DNA of 64,000 bases from Aggregatilineales bacterium. GTDB taxonomy: Bacteria; Chloroflexota; Anaerolineae; Aggregatilineales; Phototrophicaceae. The notes beneath the pieces are model-generated. The model saw only the letters and a list, made by a program, of their open reading frames with translations, did not search any database and was not told the origin of the DNA. The translations under genes and the position numbers were made by a program. Within the stretch, counting starts at the first letter, position 1. The number at the start of each line of letters is the position of its first letter. The stretch lies in assembly GCA_030834905.1 (NCBI GenBank), contig JAUQWZ010000018.1, positions 62,001-126,000 on the forward strand, read 5' to 3'. Shown here piece after piece: positions 34,021 through 42,386 of the stretch.

Positions 34021-35112
34021 ATGGGTATAGGTTCCTTATTCGGCGCTATATCGTTCATCGGCTTCGGGCTGTTCATCCTGGGCGTGGCGCTGGTGGTCAT
34101 GGCGATTTCACAGGGACGCGCTGTGCGCAGTGGTATTCTGCTGGCGGTCATCGGTATTATCGTCGGGCTGGTGTTCAGCGTTATCAGCCAGGGTATTCTG
34201 ATCGTTGAGCCGACGCAGGTGGCGGTCATCGTCAACACGCTCACGGGTGATGTGGAAGATACGCCCCGCCGAGGTGGTACGCATGTGATCGTGCCAATCG
34301 TCCAGCAGCCGTTCCTCTACCCGGTGGTTCAGCAGACCGTCGCGATGGACGGCAGCGCGGTGGGCGGTGACGAAGGCGCGGTGGTCGCGCGAACCAGCGA
34401 CGGTCAGGAAGTGCAGTTGGATATTTCGGTGATTTACAGCGTCGATCCGAATCAGGCGGACACACTTCACCTGGCATGGCAGACGCGCTATGAAGATTCG
34501 TTTGTCGTTCCTCAGGCGCGCAGTGTGGTGCGCGACGCCGTTTCGGGTTTTGAAGCCGCCGAAATCTATGCTGGCGGGCGCGAGAATCTCAGCGAAAGCG
34601 CCTTTGAGCGTCTGAGCGCGCGGCTTGAGCGCGACGGGCTGATCGTGTCTGACCTGCTGGTGCGCAATATCACCTTCTCGCCGCAGTACGCCGAAGCGAT
34701 TGAGCAGGCACAGGTCGCGGCGCAGGAATCGGAACGCGCCCGTTTGCAGGTGCAGCGAATCCTCCAGGAAGCCGAGCAGGCGCGCGCTGAAGCCCAGGGT
34801 CTGCGTGACGCCGACATTCTGCGCGCCGAAGGCGAAGCCCAGGCAACCGTCCTGCAAGCGCAGGCACAGGCAGAGGCGCTGCGTCTGGTCAGCGAGCAGA
34901 TTGCCGCCAACCCGGCGCTGATTCAGTACCAGTACATCCAGAACCTGAGCGATAACGTCGAAATGGTGCTGGTTCCCTCGAACAGCCCGTTCCTGTTTGA
35001 CTTCGCCAGCCTGAGCGATCCCAACCCGGACTTCGTGGCACCGGAAGTCCCGCCGCCGGTGATCCCGGAAGCGAATCTGGTTCCCGATATCGAAGTAGAG
35101 CCGGGCGATTAG
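34021..35112 (+). CDS. SPFH/Band 7 (prohibitin-like) membrane protein
   Basis: 363 residues. Two N-terminal membrane helices (about 5-28 and 38-60) are followed by a Band 7 domain (VEPTQVAVIVNTLTGDVEDTPRRGGTHV, about 62-220), a long Ala/Glu/Gln-rich coiled coil (220-290, QAQVAAQESERARLQVQRI) and an acidic Pro-rich tail. SPFH proteins form large ring or cage assemblies on membranes and often control FtsH-type proteases; ftsH is in this window but 30 kb away. AAGGAG lies six bases before the ATG, and a terminator follows. Confidence 0.9.
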   Translation: MGIGSLFGAISFIGFGLFILGVALVVMAISQGRAVRSGILLAVIGIIVGLVFSVISQGILIVEPTQVAVIVNTLTGDVEDTPRRGGTHVIVPIVQQPFLYPVVQQTVAMDGSAVGGDEGAVVARTSDGQEVQLDISVIYSVDPNQADTLHLAWQTRYEDSFVVPQARSVVRDAVSGFEAAEIYAGGRENLSESAFERLSARLERDGLIVSDLLVRNITFSPQYAEAIEQAQVAAQESERARLQVQRILQEAEQARAEAQGLRDADILRAEGEAQATVLQAQAQAEALRLVSEQIAANPALIQYQYIQNLSDNVEMVLVPSNSPFLFDFASLSDPNPDFVAPEVPPPVIPEANLVPDIEVEPGD

Positions 35113-35138
35113 TATCCGGTAGTGAAACGAAGACCAGA

Positions 35139-35166
35139 GAGGACGTGTCTTGGCACGTCCTTTTTG
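35139..35166 (+). terminator. Rho-independent terminator of the SPFH gene
   Basis: AGGACGTG-TCTTGG-CACGTCCT with eight perfect pairs, followed by five T, 28 bases after the stop codon. Confidence 0.92.
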
Positions 35167-35765
35167 ATGGGATATCCCAAGCTGGGGCAATATATCCCAA
35201 TATATCCCAAGTCGATTTTGCGCCCTTCTGAACCCCTCTTGATCCTTCCTCAAGGAATCTTTTGGGAAAAACAGACGATATTTCCCAACCGATATCCCAA
35301 ATTGCGACCACTATTATTGTTAAGCCTCATACTAGGAGTCGCGACACATGTTCATAACCTGTAGACAGCCTGTTCATAACCTGTTCATAACTTTGCCAAC
35401 CTGTTCAAAACTCGGCGCTCCGCCCGAATCAGCCGCCCAAGTTATGAACAGAATAGGTGTTCTGTTCATAACTCGGGCGAGTTATGAACAGGCACCTGTT
35501 CATACTTTTCAGCACGATTGTTCTCTATATCACAGATATTTGGCATATCTGGCGATTTATATCGCCACAACCTGGTGTATTTTGGGATAGCGCCCCGGCA
35601 GCCCAAAGTTATGAACAGTTTGAACAGCCCCTACTACTACAACTAAAAAATACTCATTTACTAAAGGGGTGGTACTTTTGGTAAAGAAAAAGAAAGACAA
35701 GTAATATCGCGCGGATACAAGGACAATGATACACTTAAGGCATTCATAATTGTGAGCTTCGTAGT
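35167..35765. other. Iteron-like non-coding region
   Basis: Between the SPFH terminator and the kinase start no convincing gene exists. Instead there are two families of short repeats. TATCCCAA occurs exactly at 35173, 35193, 35203 and 35293 and inverted at 35582, with near copies at 35262 (inverted) and 35281; three are spaced by 20 and 10 bases. GTTCATAAC occurs exactly at 35350, 35372, 35383 and 35464 and inverted at 35441, 35481 and 35608, with near copies at 35403, 35498 and 35618. The copies at 35464 and 35481 form a palindrome of two 14-base arms. An A/T-rich stretch follows (about 35636-35720). Confidence 0.8.
35462..35491. repeat. 30-base palindrome made of two inverted GTTCATAAC sites
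   Basis: CTGTTCATAACTCG and its exact complement are separated by GG. It is the most symmetric part of the iteron-like region and would suit a dimeric DNA-binding protein. Confidence 0.85.
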
Positions 35766-37019
35766 ATGACACCGGACACCCACACCGAAGATCTTACGCG
35801 CAAAGTAGATATTCTGTCGCGCCTGGCGCAGATCAGCACCGTCCTGAATTCGACGTTGAAGCTGAAGCCGATGCTGAGCACGCTGATGGACAATGCCGCC
35901 GAAATTGTCGAGGCTGAGGCGGCTTCGGTGCTGCTCTGGGACGCCAAGAACAACGAGCTTCGCTTCGCGGCGACCACCACCGGCGCTGGCGGTCAGGCGT
36001 TGATTGGCAAGCTGGTGCCGCTGGAGGGCAGCATCGCCGGTACGGTCATGCTGGAAAACCGCATTGTGGCGGTTAATAATGCCGAGAACGATCCCCGTCA
36101 CTATTCCAAAGTTGATCAGGAACTGGAGTTTCGCACGCGCTCGATTCTGGGCGTGCCGATGCGCTCCAAGGATCGCGTCATCGGCGTTCTGGAAGCGGTG
36201 AACAAACGCGCCATGCCCTGGAAGCAGAGTGACGGTTACTACCTGTCGATTCTGGCAGCGCAGGCAGCCGTCGCCATCGAAGGCGCGCAGATGGTCGCCG
36301 CCCTTCAGAAAGCCAACGATGAACTAAACCAGCTTGACAAGCTCAAAAGCGACTTCATCGCCATCGCGTCGCACGAGCTGCGCACCCCATTGGGGGTTAT
36401 TCTGGGATATGCCAGCTTTTTGCAGGATGCGACTGACCCGGAAGTTCAGAACCATGCTGGCAAGGTGGTCGCCAGCGCCTTGCAGCTTCGCCGGATCATC
36501 GAAGACCTGACCAACCTGCGCTATCTCGAACAGCACCAGTCCGAGCTTCACCTTGAACGGATCGCCGTCGATGAGTTCGTCCGCGAAGCCGTACAGGAGA
36601 TCGCCCAGATTGCCGAGGCAAAAGGGCACCGGCTGAAGTGGGAAGCATCGCCAGAACCGGTGTTTATCAACGTGGATCGCAACCGCCTGCTGATGGCGCT
36701 GATCAACGTTCTGAACAATGCTATTCGCTTTACGCCGGAGTACGGGCATATCACGGTGAATATTGAACCGCGTACCAAACGTGAAGTCTGGATCAACGTC
36801 CGGGACAACGGCGTGGGCATTGCCAAAGATCATCTGGCGCGAATATTTGACCGCTTCGTCCAGGTCGAAGACCACATGACGCGCACCAACGGCGGCTTGG
36901 GCATTGGCTTGAGTATCGCGCGGGCATTGGTGGAAGCTCACGGGGGGCGCATCTGGGCGAGCAGCGCGGGCAACAACCAGGGCGCAGTGTTTACGATTGC
37001 GCTGCCGGTTGCCGAGTAG
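35766..37019 (+). CDS. GAF-domain sensor histidine kinase
   Basis: 417 residues. An N-terminal GAF domain (about 20-175) is followed by a short coiled coil, the HisKA domain with phosphorylated His203 (IASHELRTPLG), and the ATPase domain with N box (NVLNNAIRFTP), G1 box (DNGVGI), F box (IFDRFVQ) and G2 box (GGLGIGLSIA). No membrane helix, so it senses a cytoplasmic signal. No response regulator gene is adjacent, so it is an orphan kinase. The ribosome site is weak. The repeat-rich region directly upstream may control it. Confidence 0.94.
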   Translation: MTPDTHTEDLTRKVDILSRLAQISTVLNSTLKLKPMLSTLMDNAAEIVEAEAASVLLWDAKNNELRFAATTTGAGGQALIGKLVPLEGSIAGTVMLENRIVAVNNAENDPRHYSKVDQELEFRTRSILGVPMRSKDRVIGVLEAVNKRAMPWKQSDGYYLSILAAQAAVAIEGAQMVAALQKANDELNQLDKLKSDFIAIASHELRTPLGVILGYASFLQDATDPEVQNHAGKVVASALQLRRIIEDLTNLRYLEQHQSELHLERIAVDEFVREAVQEIAQIAEAKGHRLKWEASPEPVFINVDRNRLLMALINVLNNAIRFTPEYGHITVNIEPRTKREVWINVRDNGVGIAKDHLARIFDRFVQVEDHMTRTNGGLGIGLSIARALVEAHGGRIWASSAGNNQGAVFTIALPVAE

Positions 37020-37097
37020 GAATTAACTGGCAGACGGTTCGGGGGAAGCGCTTCCGACTCTGCCCTGCCTTATCTGGACTCACATCAGGAGATGATC

Positions 37098-37790
37098 ATG
37101 GCGATCACCTTTACATGGCTGGGACACTCGGCATTTGAGATGTCCATCGATGGGCATCCGGTGCTGTTTGACCCATTCCTGACCGATAACCCGCTGGCAG
37201 CCAAAACCGCCGACGAGGTTAAAGCCGATCTGATTTTGCTGTCTCACGGTCACGGCGATCATGTTGGCGATACGGTGGCTATCGCCAAACGTACCGGCGC
37301 GTCGGTCGTCGGCAATTTTGAAACCAGCAACTGGATGAAGCGCCAGGGTGTCGCCTCTACCTACGGGCAGAATACCGGCGGCACTGGCGATTACGGATAT
37401 CTGAGGGTCAAATTCACCATTGCCTTTCACAGCGCGTCGCTGCCCGATGGCAGCTATGGCGGCACTGCTCAGGGGCTGATCGTCACGGCAAAAGCCAGCG
37501 GGCAAAAGCTGTACTTTGCCGGGGACACGGCGCTGTTCTCGGATATGCACTTGATCGGCGACGAGGGGATTGACGTGGCTTTCCTGCCCATAGGCGACTT
37601 TTTCACGATGGGACCCGACGATTCGATTAAGGCAATCGGGTTGATTCGCCCGCGCTACGTCGTGCCGATGCACTACAACACGTTTGATCAGATCGCGCAG
37701 GATGCCGGTAAATGGGCGCATCGGGTCAGCAACGAGACGGACGCCACGCCGATTGTGCTCGATCCCGGCGGCTCGTTTACAGTGCCCTAG
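37098..37790 (+). CDS. Metallo-beta-lactamase-fold hydrolase (UPF0173-like)
   Basis: 230 residues, the typical length of the UPF0173 family. Zinc-site motifs are WLGHSAFE, LSHGHGDHVGD (HxHxDH), GDTALFSDM and PMHYNTF. The substrate is unknown. AGGAG lies six bases before the ATG chosen; an ATG two codons earlier abuts the ribosome site and is less likely. About 78 bases after the kinase gene, on the same strand, so possibly cotranscribed. Confidence 0.92.
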   Translation: MAITFTWLGHSAFEMSIDGHPVLFDPFLTDNPLAAKTADEVKADLILLSHGHGDHVGDTVAIAKRTGASVVGNFETSNWMKRQGVASTYGQNTGGTGDYGYLRVKFTIAFHSASLPDGSYGGTAQGLIVTAKASGQKLYFAGDTALFSDMHLIGDEGIDVAFLPIGDFFTMGPDDSIKAIGLIRPRYVVPMHYNTFDQIAQDAGKWAHRVSNETDATPIVLDPGGSFTVP

Positions 37791-37805
37791 CGCCTTCTGC
37801 CGCCG

Positions 37806-38183
37806 TCACTCGCCGGGCGGGTAGGTTTCGACGAAGTAGCGGCTGGTATCGGGATCGGCTTCAGCCAGCCACCCGACGAGAGGTTCGCCGTCCGGTCGGG
37901 TGTATTCCACCCGAAACCAGGCGTAGCGCGGGCTGCACTCAGGACCTTCCAGCACATAAAAAATACCGCCTACCGGAATGATTCCGAGAGGCGGATCAAA
38001 ATTCGTGTTCGGTCCCTCGCGCACGTTCATCGGCGTTGGATCGTCGTCCGCGACTCGCCCGCGTTCGCGGACGATGAGGCGGTTCGGTGGGGTGTTTGCG
38101 CACACCTGGCGCTGCTGCGCCATCACCAGCGGCACACCCGCGCCCACCAGCAGGCACAGCGCCGCGATCAGCCGCCGCTTCAT
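37806..38183 (-). CDS. Small secreted SH3-like protein
   Basis: 125 residues with a signal peptide (MKRRLIAALCLLVGAGVPLV, cleavage after VMAQ). The rest is one SH3-like domain: PMNVREGPNTNFDPPLGIIPVGG, WFRVEY and LVGWLAEA. Two Cys (QVCANT, PECSPR) may form a disulfide. The start lies four bases after the stop of the glycosyltransferase gene, so it is coupled to it; an in-frame upstream start would overlap that gene. It may help bind the polymer made by that enzyme, which is inference from position. Confidence 0.78.
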   Translation of the reverse strand: MKRRLIAALCLLVGAGVPLVMAQQRQVCANTPPNRLIVRERGRVADDDPTPMNVREGPNTNFDPPLGIIPVGGIFYVLEGPECSPRYAWFRVEYTRPDGEPLVGWLAEADPDTSRYFVETYPPGE

Positions 38184-38187
38184 CGCG

Positions 38188-39627
38188 TCAAACCGCCGCC
38201 CGCATGGCAACGACGTAATCGCGCAGCCCCCACAGCCCCACAAAACCGAAGGCGAGCACGTAGATCATCAGGTAGGGGACAAAGGCAGGAGCCATCCACG
38301 CCGCCACCAGCAAGCCGCCGGTCGCATACAGCGCCAGCGCGATTTCCCACAGCACATTCTCGTTCAGCCGGAGATTGTATTTGTTGTTCCGGCGCTGCGA
38401 CGCATATTTGGGCGTGCGCTTGAATTCTTCCTTGCGCCCGAACAGCCCGCTGACCACGGCGCGTCCGTTGCTCCAGGACATGCCAGTGCCGAGCGCCATC
38501 AGGGCGGGCATGGCGCGCAGGTGCTTGCGCCAGTTCTTATACAGCGCCTGCTGGCTGATGATGAAGATCAGCGGCGGACCCAGCCCGGCAAAGCCAAGCG
38601 GACCCAGCGGCAGGCTTTGCAGGGTATGTGTGAGCAGCAGCGGCGGCGTCAGCAGCAGCATGATGATGATCAGCGGGTTGACTAGATACTGGCACAGGTG
38701 CATCGTCCCCATCAGGCGCTGCATGAAGGTCAGCCGGTTGCTGACCCACACCTGCTTCAGCAGCAGCGACATACACTGCGTGCCGCCTTTTGCCCAGCGC
38801 GCCTGCTGCTGCTTATAGGCGGCAATATGCGGCGGCAGCTCGCCCGGCACGACGACATCCGATAAGTAGAGGAATCGCCAGCCTTTGAGTTGGGCGCGGT
38901 AGCTTAAATCGAGGTCTTCGGTCAGGGTGGAATCCTGCCAACCGCCAGCTTCCTGAATGGCACGCACGCGCCAGACGCCGCCGGTGCCGTTGAAGTTCAT
39001 CAGCCAACCCGCGCGGTTGCGCGCTGTCTGCTCGACGACAAAATGCCCATCGAGCGCCAGCGTCTGCCCCATCGTCAGGAAATTCTCTTCGCTGTTCAGG
39101 TGTCCCCAGCGCGCCTGCACCACGCCCAGACCGGGATCGCTGACCAGCGGCGGGACGGTCTTTTGCAGGAAGTCAACCGGCGGCACAAAATCGGCATCGA
39201 ACACGGCAGCCATCTCGACGCTATCGAGCAGGGACAGCCCATACGCCAGCGCGCCCGCTTTGTAGCCCGCGCGTGAACTACGGCGAACGTGCTGGACGTT
39301 CAGCCCGCGCGCGCGCAGTTCGGCGACCTTGTCCGCGATCAGCGCCGTCGTCTCGTCGGTCGAGTCGTCCAGCACCTGAACCGTCAGCCGGTCACGCGGG
39401 TAATCCAACTGCGCAACCGACTCAAGCAGTCGTTCCACCACGTACAGTTCGTTGTAAACAGGCAGTTGGACAGCGACCGAAGGCAAGTTCGCCGCTGGTT
39501 GGGCTGCTGCGACTTTCTGCTTTCGGTGATGTAGATAAGTGATTAAGAGAGTGAGCGCTCCAATGGCATAGAGAGTGAGCAATAAAGCGCATACTACGTA
39601 GACCGCAGTTAATAAGGTCAGTACCAT
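38188..39627 (-). CDS. Family 2 glycosyltransferase, membrane polysaccharide synthase
   Basis: 479 residues. An N-terminal helix (MVLTLLTAVYVVCALLLTLY), a cytoplasmic GT-A domain, then four or five C-terminal helices, as in cellulose, glucomannan and related processive synthases. The D, D, D, QxxRW set is present: VLDDSTDET, DADFVPP, TEDLDLS and QQARWAKG. AAGGCAG precedes the ATG. The polymer made is unknown. A small secreted SH3-like protein is coupled downstream. Confidence 0.92.
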   Translation of the reverse strand: MVLTLLTAVYVVCALLLTLYAIGALTLLITYLHHRKQKVAAAQPAANLPSVAVQLPVYNELYVVERLLESVAQLDYPRDRLTVQVLDDSTDETTALIADKVAELRARGLNVQHVRRSSRAGYKAGALAYGLSLLDSVEMAAVFDADFVPPVDFLQKTVPPLVSDPGLGVVQARWGHLNSEENFLTMGQTLALDGHFVVEQTARNRAGWLMNFNGTGGVWRVRAIQEAGGWQDSTLTEDLDLSYRAQLKGWRFLYLSDVVVPGELPPHIAAYKQQQARWAKGGTQCMSLLLKQVWVSNRLTFMQRLMGTMHLCQYLVNPLIIIMLLLTPPLLLTHTLQSLPLGPLGFAGLGPPLIFIISQQALYKNWRKHLRAMPALMALGTGMSWSNGRAVVSGLFGRKEEFKRTPKYASQRRNNKYNLRLNENVLWEIALALYATGGLLVAAWMAPAFVPYLMIYVLAFGFVGLWGLRDYVVAMRAAV

Positions 39628-39737
39628 AACGACTTCTGCCTTACGGTAGCACAGTGACCGCACACAGTCTATCAAGATGCGTTACTATGCGCAAGGGCGA
39701 TCAGGACGCGGGCATACCATTATCATCGCGCTCACGC

Positions 39738-39766
39738 TTGACATGCATAAGGGTACCCGTTACGCT
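39738..39766 (+). promoter_or_regulatory. Possible promoter of the GNAT gene
   Basis: A perfect -35 TTGACA is followed after 17 bases by TACGCT, a poor -10. The word GCATAAGGGT occurs at 39745 and again at 39779, overlapping the spacer and the region just before the GTG start, which might be a regulator site. Confidence 0.4.
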
Positions 39767-39798
39767 TTTAGACAGATTGCATAAGGGTTAACCGGATA

Positions 39799-40827
39799 GT
39801 GGTCAGCCTCAGTCTTCCCAAATCCTCAACATCATCCGTGGATGGTGTGCGCCCCGTCAACCTGAAGACAGATTTAGCGCCGCTTGCCGATCTGATCGAA
39901 CTGGCGTTTGCCGATTCGATGGACAGCAGCGGTCGGGCGGCGGTGCGCGAAATGCGAATGCTCAGCCGGTTTGGCACTGGCTTGAACATGCTGGCAGGCA
40001 TGAACGATCTGGTGCAGGGAATCGGGCTGGGATTCGTCTGGATTCAGGATGGGCGGCTGGTGGGCAACGTCTCGATCTATCCCTCGACGGTGCCGACCAA
40101 TGCCGGGCACTCGTGGATTATCGCCAACGTCGCCGTCCACCCGGACTATCGCGGGCGCGGTATCGCCCGGCATCTGATGGAAACCAGCCTTGATACCATG
40201 CGCGCGCGCGGAAAATCGCCCGTCGCTATCCTTCAGGTGGAAGAAAACAACGCCCCGGCGCGCAGGCTTTACACGTCGCTTGGCTTCGTCGTTGACGGAA
40301 CGTGGCATCACTGGCGGCGAACGTCGAGCGCGCGGGTGCCCGCGTCGCCCGACAGCAGCCCGATCTATATCACCCAGCGGCGGCGCGGCGAGTGGCGGGC
40401 GGAATATGCGCTGGCACAGCGGGCGCGCCCGAACGGGTTAGGCTGGCAGCGCCCACTGCATCAGCGGATATTTCATCGCTCGCTGGGAATTTATCTGAAC
40501 GATCTGATCAATATGCGCTCCATCGAACGGCTGGTGATCCACTCGGAAGACCAGCAGCAGATTCGCGCCTCGCTGTGGATTGAACGCGCCGTTGCCGCCA
40601 GCAGCATCCAGTTCACGCTGATGGTCGATCCCGATTATCAGGGCAGCTACGATGAAGCGCTGATCCAACTGGCGACACGGCGCTACGGCGGACGCACCCC
40701 GCTGGTTATGGAACACCCCGCTAGTGATGAAATCGGCAGCGCTCTATTACAACGCTATCAATTTTTCGTGCAGCGCACGCTCGTGCATATGCATTGGGAA
40801 GGGCAGCCGCGCGCCTCGACGGTATGA
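39799..40827 (+). CDS. GNAT family N-acetyltransferase
   Basis: 342 residues with a GTG start. An N-terminal GNAT domain (about 20-170) holds the acetyl-CoA loop VAVHPDYRGRGIARHLM and the end motif NNAPARRLYTSLGF. The C-terminal half (about 195-335) has beta-strands and a second SIERLVIHSEDQQQIRASLW segment that may be a degenerate second GNAT domain. Acceptor unknown. A start further in is possible, as no strong ribosome site is seen. Confidence 0.86.
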   Translation: MVSLSLPKSSTSSVDGVRPVNLKTDLAPLADLIELAFADSMDSSGRAAVREMRMLSRFGTGLNMLAGMNDLVQGIGLGFVWIQDGRLVGNVSIYPSTVPTNAGHSWIIANVAVHPDYRGRGIARHLMETSLDTMRARGKSPVAILQVEENNAPARRLYTSLGFVVDGTWHHWRRTSSARVPASPDSSPIYITQRRRGEWRAEYALAQRARPNGLGWQRPLHQRIFHRSLGIYLNDLINMRSIERLVIHSEDQQQIRASLWIERAVAASSIQFTLMVDPDYQGSYDEALIQLATRRYGGRTPLVMEHPASDEIGSALLQRYQFFVQRTLVHMHWEGQPRASTV

Positions 40828-40948
40828 TTGACGAGAGCAGCCGCAGCTTTACCTTCAGATCTATCGCCCTATTGATTGACTCACAGCCCGACGGTGCTCG
40901 TCGCCTGGCGCGGCGCGTCGTTTTACCAGAATACGCAAAGGTAGCCTG

Positions 40949-42244
40949 ATGTCAGTGGAAATTCTGATTATCGTACTCCTGACGGTGATCAATGGTGTGT
41001 TCTCGATGTCGGAAGCGGCGGTCATTGCTTCCCGGCGGGCGCGCCTGCTGCAAATGGCGGAGCGCGGCAGCAATGGCGCAAAGGCTGCTATCAGGATTTC
41101 GGATGAACCCAACCGTTTTCTCTCCACGGTACAGATCTTTATCAGCCTGATCGGGATCGTCGGCGGCGCGTTTGGCGGCGCGACGGTGGCGGAACAAATC
41201 GCCGCCTCGCTGCGGGAAACGTCACTTGAACCGTATGCAGACGCGATTGGCTTCACCGTCATCGTCCTGTTCACGACCTATCTTTCGCTCGTCATCGGTG
41301 AGTTGGTGCCGAAGCGTCTGGCGCTGCGCTCGCCGGAGCGGATCGCCGCGCTGGTCGCGGCACCGATGGTGACCCTGTCCCGGCTGGCGTCGCCCATCGT
41401 CCGGCTGCTGGGCATTTCAACGGATGCCGTCCTGCGCCTGCTCGGTATGCACGACAGCGAGGACAGCCCGGTCACTGAAGAAGAGATCACCACCATGATC
41501 CAGCAGGGCGTGGAGGCGGGCATCTTCGATGAATCCGAACACGACATGGTTGAGGGCATTTTCCGGCTGGGCGACAGGCGCATCAGTGGGTTGATGACCC
41601 CGCGCACCGAGATCGTCTGGCTGAACGCGCAGGATACGCTGGAAGAAAACCAGCAGAAGATGGTCGAAGGGGGCTACTCGCGCTTTCCGCTGTGTGATGG
41701 CGATCTCGATCACGTCATCGGACTGGTGGAAGCGAAGGATATGCTGCCGGTGCTGTTCGCCGGACAGCGGCTGGATCTGCTCGCGCTCAACGAGGAGCCG
41801 ATCTACGTCCCTGAATCGATGTCCGCCACAAAAGTGCTGGATCTGTTTCGTGAAAGCAGTATCCACATGGCGTTTGTCATCGGCGAATACGGCGGGCTGG
41901 AAGGGCTGGTGACGGCGCAGGACATCCTGGAATCGATTGTGGGTGAAGGCAGCGACGAGGCGGAAGCGGTTCAGCGGCATGATGGCTCGTGGCTGCTGGA
42001 CGGGCTGATTTCGGTGGATGACCTGAAAGATCATCTGGACGTGGACGAGCTTCCGGGCGAAATCGGTCACTATGAGACGCTCAGCGGGTTTATCATGGCG
42101 CAGTTGGGGCATATCCCCAAGGCGGGCGATGGCTTCGACTGGGGCGGCTATCACTTTGAAGTGATGGATATGGACGGTATGCGTGTGGACAAGGTGCTGG
42201 TCATGGCGGTTCCCGAACCCGACGATGAGCAGCCTTCAACCTGA
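40949..42244 (+). CDS. CorC/HlyC-type (CNNM-DUF21) transporter or efflux protein
   Basis: 431 residues. A DUF21 membrane domain (about 1-190, with NGVFSMSEAAVIASRRARL), a CBS pair (about 205-335, starting RISGLMTPRTEIVWL), and a CorC_HlyC domain (about 345-425). Such proteins are linked to magnesium or cobalt efflux. All parts appear intact. The ATG follows AAAGGTAG at six bases. A hairpin about 90 bases after the stop probably ends the transcript. Confidence 0.92.
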   Translation: MSVEILIIVLLTVINGVFSMSEAAVIASRRARLLQMAERGSNGAKAAIRISDEPNRFLSTVQIFISLIGIVGGAFGGATVAEQIAASLRETSLEPYADAIGFTVIVLFTTYLSLVIGELVPKRLALRSPERIAALVAAPMVTLSRLASPIVRLLGISTDAVLRLLGMHDSEDSPVTEEEITTMIQQGVEAGIFDESEHDMVEGIFRLGDRRISGLMTPRTEIVWLNAQDTLEENQQKMVEGGYSRFPLCDGDLDHVIGLVEAKDMLPVLFAGQRLDLLALNEEPIYVPESMSATKVLDLFRESSIHMAFVIGEYGGLEGLVTAQDILESIVGEGSDEAEAVQRHDGSWLLDGLISVDDLKDHLDVDELPGEIGHYETLSGFIMAQLGHIPKAGDGFDWGGYHFEVMDMDGMRVDKVLVMAVPEPDDEQPST

Positions 42245-42308
42245 CGATCACCCTGCGCTGGCGGCGGCGCGGTAGGACGAATCTCCTGAAGGCTAGCTAA
42301 ACCCCCGC

Positions 42309-42323
42309 ATTGTACTGTACAAT
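42309..42323. promoter_or_regulatory. Short palindrome ATTGTA-CTG-TACAAT
   Basis: A perfect 6-base inverted repeat 63 bases before the SH3 protein start. The right half (TACAAT) could be a -10 box, so this could be an operator on a promoter. It is equally possible that it has no role. Confidence 0.35.
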
Positions 42324-42331
42324 AAAAGTTA

Positions 42332-42364
42332 CCAAGCGTATTGCAATACGCTTCTTGGCATTTT
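42332..42364 (+). terminator. Probable terminator hairpin
   Basis: CCAAGCGTATTG pairs with CAATACGCTT-C-TTGG, a stem of 14 pairs with one bulge and almost no loop, followed by CATTTTC. It lies after the CorC-type gene and before the next gene on the same strand. The T-tract is weak. Confidence 0.55.
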
Positions 42365-42386
42365 CATGATTTGAAGGGATTACTAG

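Noticed and set aside
35348..35684. Small genes inside the iteron-like region
   Set aside because: Two short open frames exist, but they are made of the repeats themselves, have Cys/Trp/Tyr-rich improbable products and no ribosome sites. A tiny frame near 35680 (VKKKKDK) is too short to support.
35167..35765. Chromosomal oriC
   Set aside because: No dnaA, dnaN or gyrB nearby and no match to the classic DnaA box TTATCCACA; kept only as an origin-like possibility.
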